From Prochlorococcus sp. AG-402-K04 (GTDB lineage: Bacteria; Cyanobacteriota; Cyanobacteriia; PCC-6307; Cyanobiaceae), in contig QCID01000005.1 of NCBI GenBank assembly GCA_003216895.1, positions 1 to 64,000 on the forward strand: DNA of 64,000 nt. Reading direction: 5' to 3'. Below are positions 9,750 to 19,060 of the stretch, one piece after another. The stretch's first letter is position 1, and the number at the start of each line of letters is the position of its first letter. The notes under the pieces were generated by a model, which worked only from the letters and a program-made list of their open reading frames with translations, did no database searches and was not told the origin of the DNA. Position numbers and translations under genes: made by a program.

Positions 9750-10460
9750 TTAGGCTTCAAGTAATAAAATCCCCATTTGTCCCATTGCTAGTATTTGATA
9801 TTCTGCCTTCTTAAAGCCCGCAGAAAGTGCTAAATGAATTTGTTTTTCCCCTGACGGGAAATTAATTAAGCTTTTTTTTATGTATGAATATTCCTGTCCT
9901 AAACCAAGAAGTGATGCGATGGGAACAACATAAAGATTTAGATAAATTTTTTGGAAAAGCCCTTGTATTGAACCTCCTTCAAAAGATCTAAAGTCCAAGA
10001 TTCCTGCTCTTCCACCTGGTTTTAAAATTCTAAGAGCCTCTCTAAGCCCTGCATAAGAACTAGAAAGATTCCTTAAGCCATAGGACATCAAAAGGCCATC
10101 AAATTCATTTGATGCGAGATTAGTTTGTAAAGCATCACCATTTATCCATTCAATTGAAGAATATTTTTTCTTAGATCTTTCTCTCGCGACTAGTAATGCT
10201 TGAGAAGCTGAATCTAAACCAGTAATGTTTTTCGCACTTTTCATATATCTAGCCAAAAGTATAGACATATCTCCAGTTCCACAACAAAGATCAATCCATT
10301 TTTCTCCAATAGTGGGGGTAAGAATTTCCAACAATTTTCTTTTCCAAAGCCTATGTAATCCAAAGCTGAATATATCATTTAGAAAATCATATCTTGAAGA
10401 AATTGAATTAAACATCTCCTTAATTGCTAAAGTATTACCAGGCCTCATATGAATATACAA
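9750..10460 (-). CDS. menG: Demethylphylloquinone/demethylmenaquinone methyltransferase
   Basis: This is a 236-residue SAM-dependent C-methyltransferase of the UbiE/MenG family. It has FNSISSRYDFLND near the N-terminus, motif I WIDLCCGTGDMS at about residues 55-66, and a later LRPGG-like motif (LRILKPGGR). In cyanobacteria the enzyme performs the last ring methylation of phylloquinone, the photosystem I secondary acceptor. ATG at 10460 gives MYIHMRPGN; the second ATG at 10448 is an equally possible start. It lies downstream of hisF on the same strand with a 58-base gap. Confidence 0.92.
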   Translation of the reverse strand: MYIHMRPGNTLAIKEMFNSISSRYDFLNDIFSFGLHRLWKRKLLEILTPTIGEKWIDLCCGTGDMSILLARYMKSAKNITGLDSASQALLVARERSKKKYSSIEWINGDALQTNLASNEFDGLLMSYGLRNLSSSYAGLREALRILKPGGRAGILDFRSFEGGSIQGLFQKIYLNLYVVPIASLLGLGQEYSYIKKSLINFPSGEKQIHLALSAGFKKAEYQILAMGQMGILLLEA

Positions 10461-10518
10461 AAATACTTAAATCACATATAACTTTAACGCATAATTAATG
10501 TTTTTATTAAATTGTTTA

Positions 10519-11289
10519 TCATTCAATTGGTCTTATAGGTAAATTTTCCTTAATTAAATATTCTTTTATTTCTTTTATAGTTAATTGTCCATCATGTAAC
10601 AGGGACGCCAAGAGAGCGGCCGAAGATTTCCCTAGAGTAAAAGCCTCTTTAATATCTCTCAAACAACCTGCACCGCCAGAAGCTATTACTGGTATTGGAA
10701 CTTTCTCAGAAATAGATTTAGTGAGCTCTAGATCATAACCATTTTGAGTGCCATCACCGTCCATGGAAGTTAATAGGATTTCCCCTGCGCCAAGCTGAAA
10801 TACTTTCTCTGCCCATTCAATGACATCTAAACCTGTATTTTTACGTCCACCACTCACATAAACGTCCCATTTATTAGGAATATTTTTGTTCTTTTTTGCA
10901 TCAATCGCGATCACAATACATTGAGAACCAAAACGACTTGCCCCTTGAGAAATCAAGGAAGGGTCTTTAACAGCACTGGAATTTAAGCTTACTTTGTCAG
11001 CTCCAGCTCTTAGTAATTCATTTATTCCATCCAATGAACTTATTCCTCCCCCAACAGTGAAAGGAATGGTTACAGCTTCAGATGTTCGTCTAACCATTTC
11101 AACCAAAGTAGATCTTTTTTCGTGTGTAGCTGTTATGTCAAGAAAGACCAATTCATCCGCTCCAGCCTTGCTATATCTGCATCCCAACTCCACTGGATCA
11201 CCTGCATCACGCAGTCCAACAAAATTAACACCTTTTACTACTCGTCCTTTTGAAACATCAAGACAAGGAATCAATCTTAAAGCAACCAT
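10519..11289 (-). CDS. hisF: Imidazole glycerol phosphate synthase cyclase subunit
   Basis: HisF is the cyclase half of IGP synthase in histidine synthesis. It joins PRFAR-derived carbons with ammonia delivered by HisH and releases AICAR to purine synthesis. The 256-residue TIM barrel begins [20 protein letters not shown]. The catalytic Asp of IPCLDV (residue 11) and the second Asp in IAIDAKKN (about 130) are both present, as is the [12 protein letters not shown] loop. The length matches the family. It is divergent from petP with 53 bases between. Confidence 0.97.
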   Translation of the reverse strand: MVALRLIPCLDVSKGRVVKGVNFVGLRDAGDPVELGCRYSKAGADELVFLDITATHEKRSTLVEMVRRTSEAVTIPFTVGGGISSLDGINELLRAGADKVSLNSSAVKDPSLISQGASRFGSQCIVIAIDAKKNKNIPNKWDVYVSGGRKNTGLDVIEWAEKVFQLGAGEILLTSMDGDGTQNGYDLELTKSISEKVPIPVIASGGAGCLRDIKEAFTLGKSSAALLASLLHDGQLTIKEIKEYLIKENLPIRPIE

Positions 11290-11342
11290 GATTTTTAAAC
11301 AGAGGAACTGTTAAGGTGCCCTGAATTAATTAATTTAATTCC

Positions 11343-11564
11343 ATGGCTAAGCCAACCTCCCTCTCAAGGATAGGTTCAAAAATTAAAATTAATATTGAAC
11401 GTGTAAGAGATCGCATACCTTCTGATTTGATAGATCAACTATCACAAGACCCAAGGGGCACTGTCATCGACTATAAGATGACTGATGGAAGGGGTGGAAT
11501 TGGTGTCGTACTTAAAATGAATGATGGAAGTAAAAAATGGTTCTTTGAAGATGAAATTTCTTAA
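11343..11564 (+). CDS. petP: PetP, cytochrome b6f regulatory subunit (DUF2862)
   Basis: This 73-residue protein matches DUF2862/PetP, a small peripheral subunit of the cyanobacterial cytochrome b6f complex linked to linear electron flow. It has the SH3-like signature with IGSKIKI near the start, GTVIDYKMTDG in the middle and the closing WFFEDEIS. ATG at 11343 gives the expected N-terminus. chlG follows 15 bases later on the same strand, so the two are probably one transcript. Confidence 0.88.
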   Translation: MAKPTSLSRIGSKIKINIERVRDRIPSDLIDQLSQDPRGTVIDYKMTDGRGGIGVVLKMNDGSKKWFFEDEIS

Positions 11565-11579
11565 CCTGGAGATAGAAAA

Positions 11580-12530
11580 GTGAGCGATGCTAGGCAGCTC
11601 CTTGGAATAAAAGGAGGTTCTGAAACAAAAAACATATGGAAGCTTCGTTTGCAATTAATGAAGCCCATCACATGGATCCCATTGCTTTGGGGAGTCATAT
11701 GTGGAGCTGCTGCCAGTGGCAATTTTCATTGGGAATTAAGCAACGTACTTGCTTCAGTCAGTTGCATGATCATGAGTGGGCCACTCTTAACTGGATACAC
11801 CCAAACAATTAATGATTACTTTGATAGAGAAATAGACGCAATAAATGAACCAAGCAGGCCAATACCATCTGGGGCAATTTCCCTTTTCCAAGTCAAATTA
11901 CAAATCTGGGTTTTATTAATAGCTGGTCTTGTAGTTGCCTATTTATTAGATTTATGGGCACATCACACAATCCCTTCAGTCCTTTTACTGGCATTAGGAG
12001 GATCATTTGTAAGTTATATTTACTCAGCACCACCATTAAAACTCAAACAAAACGGTTGGCTTGGTAATTATGCACTTGGTGCGAGCTATATAGCTCTTCC
12101 TTGGTGGGCTGGACAGGCTCTCTTTGGACACTTAACCTGGACAACCGCCCTACTTACTCTTGCGTACAGCTTGTCAGGGTTAGGAATAGCTGTGATAAAT
12201 GATTTCAAAAGCGTAGAAGGAGATAGAAGCCTAGGTCTTGAATCACTTCCAGTCGTTTTTGGTATTAAGAATGCAAGTCGTATTAGCGCAGGAATGATAG
12301 ATATCTTCCAGCTCGCAATGGTAGTAGTTTTAATAGCAATTGGACAACATTTTGCGTCTGTCATTCTTGTTTTACTAATAATTCCTCAGATAACATTTCA
12401 AGACATATGGCTATTACGTGATCCATTGAAATTTGATGTTAAATATCAAGCTAGCGCACAACCATTTTTAATTTTAGGAATGCTTGTAACTGCAATTGCT
12501 ATTGGGCATAGTTCTTTAATTATTTTATAG
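11580..12530 (+). CDS. chlG: Chlorophyll synthase
   Basis: ChlG esterifies chlorophyllide with phytyl or geranylgeranyl diphosphate in the thylakoid membrane, the last step of chlorophyll synthesis. The 316-residue polytopic UbiA-family protein has both Asp-rich motifs: NDYFDREIDAINEPSRP and NDFKSVEGDRSLG. Length fits the family. The start is GTG at 11580; it lies just downstream of petP. In Prochlorococcus the product is divinyl-chlorophyll, an inference from the organism and not from this gene. Confidence 0.96.
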   Translation: MSDARQLLGIKGGSETKNIWKLRLQLMKPITWIPLLWGVICGAAASGNFHWELSNVLASVSCMIMSGPLLTGYTQTINDYFDREIDAINEPSRPIPSGAISLFQVKLQIWVLLIAGLVVAYLLDLWAHHTIPSVLLLALGGSFVSYIYSAPPLKLKQNGWLGNYALGASYIALPWWAGQALFGHLTWTTALLTLAYSLSGLGIAVINDFKSVEGDRSLGLESLPVVFGIKNASRISAGMIDIFQLAMVVVLIAIGQHFASVILVLLIIPQITFQDIWLLRDPLKFDVKYQASAQPFLILGMLVTAIAIGHSSLIIL

Positions 12531-12604
12531 AATTATTCCTCAAATTTACAAATTAAGATCGTTTATTTTTTTATTGGCTTTATATAATTTAGTGTTTTTT
12601 TACT

Positions 12605-13936
12605 TTAGCATTTTTTTAAAATTGCAGCATAAAAGCCATCACCATTGTCTTCCTCACCAGGCCAAATCTGTTTTTCATATTCCAATAAAAATTCAGACTT
12701 TAATGTAAGAAACTTTTTGATCTGATTAAAGTTTTCATCAGGATGAATAGTACAAGTAGAATAAACTAATTTACCTCCACTTTTTAATAAAGGAGATAAA
12801 GAATTCAATAGCTGACTTTGAACAAAAACAAGCTCCTGAATATTCTCTTGATTCATTCTCCATCTAGCATCAGGATGTCGCGCAAGAGTCCCCAATCCAG
12901 AGCATGGAGCATCAATAAGAATACGATCAAAAAAACCTTTCCATTCTGGTCTTTTGACTAATAACTCATTAGAATCAGCAACCAGTAGTTGTATGCATTT
13001 TGTTCCAAGTCTCTCTGAGTTAGCTGATATTTTCTTAGATCTTCTAGATGATCGATCAACAGACCAGATCTTGCCATTATTATTAATTAATTCAGCAATA
13101 TGTGTTGATTTTCCTCCTGGTGCAGCACAAGCATCAAGGATCTTTTCTCCAGGCAAAGGTTCTAATAATCGGGCAATTAGCTGTGAAGATCTATCTTGCA
13201 CACTCCATTTACCTTCTTCATAGCCGGGCCATTTTCTAGGCTCACCAACACCAGCTCGAACTTCCAACCCGTAAGGGCAGCTTGGAATTACTTGATTATT
13301 AATACCACAGGAATCAAAAAGTTTTTTTACATCTTTTAAATCTGCACGTAATTTATTAACCCTAATGTCAATAGGACTAATGATGTTGAATGCTTTAGCA
13401 ATCTTATTCGCATCTTCGACTCCCTTCCAAGCAATCAATTCACCTGCCAACCAAATAGGTAGAGATTCGTTTTTTGCTAACTCTAAACTTTGATTGGTTG
13501 ATTTCGGTAGTAGAAGTTTTTTTTCTTTGCTTCTAAGAGCAGAGCGCAAGATTCCATTAACAACAGGGGCAAGTTTTTTTAAATTATGAGTTTTAGCAAG
13601 CTCCACAGTTGTGTTGATTGCCGCAGCTGGAGGTATCCGCTTCATTTTCAAAATCTGATAAAGCCCAAGATGCAATAACCATCTCAACAAAGGAGGTTGT
13701 TTTTGGGCCGGTACTTTTCCCAGATAATCAATCCAACAATCTAAAAAATATCTTTGGCGAATTGCACCATAAGAAAGTTCCGTTATCAAGGCTTTATCAA
13801 TTGATTTGAATGGATAGAGTTTAAAAATCCTTTCCAAAGCCACATCTGCAAATGCTCCTCCACCTACTGCTTGGATAACCTCCCAAGAAGCTTTTCTGGC
13901 ATCTAAACCTTTCATTAATGACAGATTTTTACTCAA
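12605..13936 (-). CDS. rsmB: 16S rRNA (cytosine967-C5)-methyltransferase
   Basis: RsmB (Sun/Fmu) methylates C967 of 16S rRNA. The 443-residue protein has the N-terminal NusB-like RNA-binding domain (about residues 1-150) and a C-terminal Rossmann methyltransferase. The SAM motif is LDACAAPGGKSTHIAELI, the catalytic motif IV is DAPCSGLGTLARHPD, and the nucleophilic Cys is in VYSTCTIHPDEN. ATG at 13936 encodes MSKNLSLMKGLDARKAS; the internal Met at residue 8 is an alternative start. It is convergent with chlG. Confidence 0.93.
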   Translation of the reverse strand: MSKNLSLMKGLDARKASWEVIQAVGGGAFADVALERIFKLYPFKSIDKALITELSYGAIRQRYFLDCWIDYLGKVPAQKQPPLLRWLLHLGLYQILKMKRIPPAAAINTTVELAKTHNLKKLAPVVNGILRSALRSKEKKLLLPKSTNQSLELAKNESLPIWLAGELIAWKGVEDANKIAKAFNIISPIDIRVNKLRADLKDVKKLFDSCGINNQVIPSCPYGLEVRAGVGEPRKWPGYEEGKWSVQDRSSQLIARLLEPLPGEKILDACAAPGGKSTHIAELINNNGKIWSVDRSSRRSKKISANSERLGTKCIQLLVADSNELLVKRPEWKGFFDRILIDAPCSGLGTLARHPDARWRMNQENIQELVFVQSQLLNSLSPLLKSGGKLVYSTCTIHPDENFNQIKKFLTLKSEFLLEYEKQIWPGEEDNGDGFYAAILKKC

Positions 13937-14138
13937 AAGTAATCATTTAAAAATTCAGCTCTAAGTCAACTGCTTATCTAACAATCATAGCGCGTAATCA
14001 CCAAGAATTCTTTTACTGCAATGACTTTCAAAGGAATAGTCGCAACTAGGCCAACTCAAAAGGTGTAACATAAGATACTTTTAACATCTTCTTTGAGAAG
14101 TTAGATTTGATACAACTTCTTTAATGTGTGAGGACACT

Positions 14139-15143
14139 ATGAAGCTTTTTCAACGTTTATTAGTAGCTCCTGCAGCTTTGGGCCTTATGGCTCCAGTTGC
14201 AGCTAATGCTGACACTGCATTTACATCAGCAACAAATCTTTCTGGTTCTGCTGTTTTTACAACTGGTTCAGTTGCAGATGGCGGTACATCTGATACTGAA
14301 GAAGAGCTATATATGCAGTATGCATATAGCCTTGACGTGATCTCTAGCTTCTCTGAGGGTCACACTCTCTCTGCAGGTCTAGTATCTGGTAATGCTAGTG
14401 GCCCACTTGCAAGCATGGATAGTGCTGAATCAGGTGATCTAAATGTTACTTCTCTTTTCTACAACTTCCCTGTTGGCGATCTTTCAGTAACTGTTGGACC
14501 TTTGGTTGATCAGGATGATGTTGTTGCTGCAACAACTTCTCGCTATTCAGATGCTTTCAGACTAGGCAGCATGCCTTACTCTTTAGCTGGTGACGAAACT
14601 GGTCCTGGTGTTGGTGTTGAGTACTCCAATGGCAATGGCGTAGTTGCTTCAGTTAGTTTCGTTTCTGTTGGTGGTGCTTCTTCAACAGTAGGAATCGGCG
14701 CAGATGATGGTGATGATGTTTCAACTTTCACTCTCGGCTATGACGGCGACAACTTTGGTGGCGGTATTGTAATCGCTTCTAACGACGGCGAAGGCGGAAC
14801 ATCTGGATACGACACATTCGGTGGTGGTATCTACTACAGCCCTGATTCAATTGATGCAACAATCAGTGTTGCTTATGACACAACTGATCCAGAAACAGGT
14901 GCTGATGCAACTGACTTGTTCGTTGGTGTTGACTACGAAGTTGGCCCTGGAACATTAAGTGCTGCTTACAATTCAACTGATGTTGATGGTAGTGATTCTT
15001 TAGATTCAACAGGATTTGAAGTTTCTTACACTTATTCATTGAACGACAACGTTACAGTTACTCCTGGCTTCTTCACTGTTGAAGATACAAGTACTGGTGA
15101 TGACGACACTGGTGTTGTTGTTGAAACTGCATTTAGCTTCTAA
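14139..15143 (+). CDS. Secreted/outer-membrane porin-like protein without SLH domain
   Basis: This 334-residue protein starts at the ATG at 14139, which has GAGGA just upstream; the ATG at 14124 adds only five residues and would overlap that ribosome binding site. Residues 1-25 (MKLFQRLLVAPAALGLMAPV) are a signal peptide nearly identical to that of picocyanobacterial SomC-type porins. The mature part lacks the SLH and OprB domains. It is very acidic and rich in Gly, Asp, Ser and Thr, with alternating strand-like segments and a terminal Phe (VVVETAFSF), as in outer-membrane beta-barrels. A strong terminator follows, so it is monocistronic and probably well expressed. Substrate unknown. Confidence 0.8.
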   Translation: MKLFQRLLVAPAALGLMAPVAANADTAFTSATNLSGSAVFTTGSVADGGTSDTEEELYMQYAYSLDVISSFSEGHTLSAGLVSGNASGPLASMDSAESGDLNVTSLFYNFPVGDLSVTVGPLVDQDDVVAATTSRYSDAFRLGSMPYSLAGDETGPGVGVEYSNGNGVVASVSFVSVGGASSTVGIGADDGDDVSTFTLGYDGDNFGGGIVIASNDGEGGTSGYDTFGGGIYYSPDSIDATISVAYDTTDPETGADATDLFVGVDYEVGPGTLSAAYNSTDVDGSDSLDSTGFEVSYTYSLNDNVTVTPGFFTVEDTSTGDDDTGVVVETAFSF

Positions 15144-15176
15144 ATTTAATAGAAATTTAAATTTATTAAGTTAAAT

Positions 15177-15209
15177 AAAAAGCCCCTGCCCAATGGCCAG
15201 GGGCTTTTT
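15177..15209 (+). terminator. Rho-independent terminator of the porin-like gene
   Basis: A GC-rich stem, AGCCCCTG pairing with CAGGGGCT, has an A-run on the left and a T-run on the right. It begins 34 bases after the porin-like stop codon. The inner CC/GG pairs shorten the loop. Confidence 0.92.
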
Positions 15210-15321
15210 ATTTGGAAATTTATCAAATATTTTTTTAAATAGCTAAAAAGTTTTTTATATTAAATAAAAACTACTCTCTTCATTAAAAATCAACAACTAA
15301 CAGTTCCATAAATCATTAGAA

Positions 15322-16011
15322 ATGCCTCTACTACCTAGACGTTTTGAACGTATAAAATCAGTACTAAAAAGAAGGTTTTCCGATCTCACAATCTTAATTG
15401 AAAATGTTGAGAAGCCTCATAATCTCTCAGCGATAATACGAAGTTGTGACGCAGTTGGTGTTCTTGAGGCATATGCAATATTCAACAAAGAGAAGTTTTT
15501 AACATTTAATAGTACTGCTCAAGGAAGTCAAAAATGGGTCCAAATAAACCAATATAAAGAAACCACTGAGGCAATAAAAGTTCTTAAACAAAAAGGGTTT
15601 AAATTATATGGGACGAACTTGAATCCAAACTCAATTGACTATAGAAAATGTAATTTCAAGGGGCCAACAGCATTTGTACTAGGTGCTGAAAAATGGGGTA
15701 TCAGTAAAGAAGCCGCGAGTCTAGTGGATGAGCATATTCATATTCCAATGAGAGGTATGGTTGAATCTTTGAATGTATCAGTTGCAGCTTCGGCATTACT
15801 ATTTGAAGCACTAAGACAACGTCAAGTAGCCAATCTAATTCCTGAGTCTGGAGAAGGTATGAACGAAGAAACATACAAAAACAAGATCTTCGAGTGGGCT
15901 TATCCCGAAGTTGCTAAATGGTGCAAAAGTAAAGGCAAAAAATATCCAGAACTTAATGAAAAAGGTGAAATCATCGATGATCTTCCAAGAACAGAAAAAA
16001 TGAGATATTAA
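15322..16011 (+). CDS. trmH: tRNA (guanosine18-2'-O)-methyltransferase, SpoU family
   Basis: TrmH 2'-O-methylates G18 in the D-loop of tRNAs. The 229-residue protein has the three SPOUT motifs: NLSAIIRSCDAVG near residue 35, FVLGAEKWGIS in the middle and HIPMRGMVESLNVSVAAS, which forms the SAM-binding knot. The C-terminal tail of about 50 charged residues is longer than the minimal fold. ATG at 15322 gives MPLLPRRFERI, the usual start. It is convergent with the permease gene, with 20 bases between. Confidence 0.93.
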   Translation: MPLLPRRFERIKSVLKRRFSDLTILIENVEKPHNLSAIIRSCDAVGVLEAYAIFNKEKFLTFNSTAQGSQKWVQINQYKETTEAIKVLKQKGFKLYGTNLNPNSIDYRKCNFKGPTAFVLGAEKWGISKEAASLVDEHIHIPMRGMVESLNVSVAASALLFEALRQRQVANLIPESGEGMNEETYKNKIFEWAYPEVAKWCKSKGKKYPELNEKGEIIDDLPRTEKMRY

Positions 16012-16031
16012 ATTCAAATCTCAAGTATGAG

Positions 16032-16889
16032 TTAATCTTTAATACTAGTTTCACTTATAAATTTTTCTAAGCCTTCTCCAATAAAAGATAGTCCCAAAAC
16101 TAAAACGAACATAGCCATCCCAGGATAGATAGCTGTCCACCAGATACCAGTAGGCAATGCAACTAATGCCATATTCAGATCACTTCCCCATTCTGGTATA
16201 TTCTCAGGAAGACCTAAACCAAGAAAGCCCAATCCCCCAAGAACCAATACAGCATCTGCAGCATTAAGTGTTAAGACAACAGGGATAGAGGTAAGAACAT
16301 TTTTAAGAAGGTACTTTCTTATCACCCACAAAGGGGATGCTCCCATTGATATGGCCGCCTCGATATAAAGTTCTGATTTAACCTGTGAAGTCTGGTTTCT
16401 AACAAGACGAAAATATTGAGGAATATAAACGACACACAATGCTATTGAAGCATTCAATATGCCTCTCCCCAATAAAAATGCCATCACCACAGAAAGAAGG
16501 AGGACAGGAATGGTGTAAAGGGTATCCATAAAAAGCACCAAACCCCTATCCCAAAGACCACCAATGTAGCCACTTAAAAGTCCCAAAGGTATTCCTACTA
16601 GAACAGCGAGAGATACAGCCACAAAAACGACCTGTAACGCGACTCCACTTGCAGCCAAAGTTCTAATACAAACATCTCTACCTAGTCGATCTGTTCCACA
16701 CCAGTGATCTATTGATGGAGCTGAAAAAATCGGATTCCCTAACCCAAATTCACCATTAGGTACAATCTTTAAAGAAATTAATAGTGGCATAAAAATAGAG
16801 ATGCCTATATATACGGATAAAATTATCAACCCAGCGAACAATAATCGTGTAGACAAGTTCTTTTGTCTTAAAAAATCTCTCAGATTCAA
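16032..16889 (-). CDS. ABC transporter permease, DppC/OppC type
   Basis: This 285-residue inner-membrane permease has an N-terminal membrane segment (about residues 15-38). The CGTDRLGRDV motif typical of DppC/OppC follows, then five more segments in the BPD_transp_1 domain. The EAA-loop interacting with the ATPase is near EAAISMGASPLWVI. The family imports di- or oligopeptides or nickel with a DppB-type partner, two ATPases and a binding protein. None of these lies nearby, so partners must be elsewhere. Substrate cannot be assigned. Confidence 0.9.
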   Translation of the reverse strand: MNLRDFLRQKNLSTRLLFAGLIILSVYIGISIFMPLLISLKIVPNGEFGLGNPIFSAPSIDHWCGTDRLGRDVCIRTLAASGVALQVVFVAVSLAVLVGIPLGLLSGYIGGLWDRGLVLFMDTLYTIPVLLLSVVMAFLLGRGILNASIALCVVYIPQYFRLVRNQTSQVKSELYIEAAISMGASPLWVIRKYLLKNVLTSIPVVLTLNAADAVLVLGGLGFLGLGLPENIPEWGSDLNMALVALPTGIWWTAIYPGMAMFVLVLGLSFIGEGLEKFISETSIKD

Positions 16890-16956
16890 TGCTCAAATAA
16901 TAAGACCTAATTAAATTTAGCTGTAAAAGGTAGAAATAAAAAAATAAATTGCTTAA

Positions 16957-17148
16957 ATGAATGAACACATACAACTTAAGATGCATTTAAAAAATGATGG
17001 TCTCACCGTAGGTGAGCTCTCAATAACCATTGCAGCATTAATAATTATAGGTTTGGTATGGACAAACCTGATCAGAGACAAAGGGGATCAGGAAGTCTCA
17101 ATGTTTATAAATAATTCAAATGAAATAAGCTATCTAAAACAAACATAG
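16957..17148 (+). CDS. Small single-pass membrane protein, hypothetical
   Basis: This is a 63-residue frame with one hydrophobic segment (about residues 22-39, ITIAALIIIGLVWTNLI) between polar ends. The ATG at 16957 or the ATG at 16981 (MHLKNDGLTV) could be the start. It lies between the dppC-like gene (divergent) and lepA (convergent), filling an otherwise empty gap. I recognise no family. The membrane segment and gap-filling position favour a real gene. Confidence 0.5.
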   Translation: MNEHIQLKMHLKNDGLTVGELSITIAALIIIGLVWTNLIRDKGDQEVSMFINNSNEISYLKQT

Positions 17149-17164
17149 ATCATAAAAATATCTA

Positions 17165-18976
17165 TTAATCATTATTTAATTTCAAGACGGCCATAAAAGC
17201 CTCTTGGGGAACATCTACTTTTCCCATTGATTTCATTCGTTTTTTTCCCTTTGCCTGTTTCTTTAACAATTTCTTTTTTCTTGAAATATCGCCCCCGTAA
17301 CACTTGGACAAAACATCTTTTCGTAATGCACTAATACTTTCACTTGCAATAATTCGACTCCCAATAGAAGCCTGTAAAGGAATCTTAAATTGCTGTTTAG
17401 GAATAAGTTCTTTTAATTTCTCAACAAGTCCTTTCCCTACACCATAAGCATTATCTTTATGCACAATTGTCGTTAAAGGATCAGCTCGCTCTGAATTAAT
17501 TAAAACATCTAATCTGACTAAATCATTTTCTCTATAACCAATCAAATGATATTCCATAGAAGCATATCCCTTAGTTCTACTTTTCATCTGATCAAAGAAA
17601 TCAGTGACAACTTCAGCTAGTGGTATTTCATAAATAAGAGTGACTCGATCAGTTGTTATGTACTTCATATCGATAAAGTCTCCTCTTCGATCCTGGCAAA
17701 GTCCCATCAAAGTTCCGTTGTAGTCATTAGGAGCATAAATTTCCATTCGGACATAGGGTTCTTCTATAGTTTCACGTTTTTGAGGGTCTGGAAGTGTAGC
17801 TGGGTTATCGATCATCAAAACTTCTCCATCAGTCATTTTCACTTTATAAATAACTGAGGGTGCAGTAACAATTAAATCCAAATCATATTCGCGTTCTAAA
17901 CGCTCTTGAACAATTTCCATATGCAATAAACCTAAGAATCCACAACGAAAGCCAAATCCCATTGCACTACTTGTTTCAGGCTCATATTTCAATGCAGCAT
18001 CGGATAGCTGTAATTTGTCTAGAGCCTCTCTTAGATCTGGATATTGATCTGCATCAGTGGGAAACAACCCGCAAAAAACCATTGGTTTGGCTTCGATATA
18101 ACCTGGCAAAGCTTCATCAGCAGGTCTATCTTGCAACGTGATCGTATCCCCGACTCTTGCATCAGCGACTGCTTTGATTGATGCAGCTAAATATCCAACT
18201 TCACCTGAATGAAGAGAATTTACTTTTACTTGATCAGGAGCCATTACACCTATTTCATCTAACTCATAACTTTTTTTACTAGCCATAAGTAAAACCTTGT
18301 CTTTCTTACTTATGCCACCACTCATGATTCTGAAATAGACAATCACCCCTCTGTAAGGGTCGTAATAAGAATCAAAGATAAGTGCTTTTGTAGCTTGATC
18401 AGCATTATCTTTTGGAGAAGGTATTCTATCTACAACTGCTTGCAGTATGTCTGGAATACCAACTCCTGTTTTAGCAGAACATGAAATTGCCTTAGAGGTA
18501 TCTAAACCAATAATTGATTCAATCTCATTTTTAATTTTCTCAGTATCAGCACCAGGTAAATCAACTTTATTGAGAACAGGAATAATTTCTAAATCATTTT
18601 CCAAGGCGAGATAAACATTAGCTAAAGTTTGAGCTTCAACTCCTTGACTAGCATCAACAACCAGCAAGGCACCCTCACAAGCCTGCAATGATCGACTCAC
18701 CTCATATGAAAAGTCAACATGACCAGGCGTATCAATCAAATTCAGGACATATTCCTCTCCATTATCAGCTTTATAATTCATCCGCGCAGCCTGTAATTTT
18801 ATAGTTATGCCTCTCTCTCGCTCAAGATCCATATTGTCCAAGAATTGTTCTTGCATGTCTCTAGAAGAGACAGTACCAGTGTCCTGAAGAAGCCTATCTG
18901 CCAAGGTTGATTTGCCATGGTCAATATGAGCAATTATGCAGAAGTTCCTCAGGCGAGAAATGGGCACATTAGTCAT
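17165..18976 (-). CDS. lepA: Elongation factor 4 (back-translocase GTPase)
   Basis: LepA/EF4 is a ribosome-associated GTPase. The 603-residue protein has the G1 motif [13 protein letters not shown] at about residues 15-27, G3 DTPGHVDF, and G4 [12 protein letters not shown]-like domains II, III and V follow, and the diagnostic LepA C-terminal domain has [17 protein letters not shown]. Length matches the family exactly. ATG at 18976 is supported by [17 protein letters not shown]. It is monocistronic as far as can be seen. Confidence 0.97.
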   Translation of the reverse strand: MTNVPISRLRNFCIIAHIDHGKSTLADRLLQDTGTVSSRDMQEQFLDNMDLERERGITIKLQAARMNYKADNGEEYVLNLIDTPGHVDFSYEVSRSLQACEGALLVVDASQGVEAQTLANVYLALENDLEIIPVLNKVDLPGADTEKIKNEIESIIGLDTSKAISCSAKTGVGIPDILQAVVDRIPSPKDNADQATKALIFDSYYDPYRGVIVYFRIMSGGISKKDKVLLMASKKSYELDEIGVMAPDQVKVNSLHSGEVGYLAASIKAVADARVGDTITLQDRPADEALPGYIEAKPMVFCGLFPTDADQYPDLREALDKLQLSDAALKYEPETSSAMGFGFRCGFLGLLHMEIVQERLEREYDLDLIVTAPSVIYKVKMTDGEVLMIDNPATLPDPQKRETIEEPYVRMEIYAPNDYNGTLMGLCQDRRGDFIDMKYITTDRVTLIYEIPLAEVVTDFFDQMKSRTKGYASMEYHLIGYRENDLVRLDVLINSERADPLTTIVHKDNAYGVGKGLVEKLKELIPKQQFKIPLQASIGSRIIASESISALRKDVLSKCYGGDISRKKKLLKKQAKGKKRMKSMGKVDVPQEAFMAVLKLNND

Positions 18977-19060
18977 ATGAAAACGATTAAAGGAACAAGG
19001 TCTTCATTTATCAATTCAACTCTTAACAAAGATTAAATATAACTCACCAATACGAGAATT

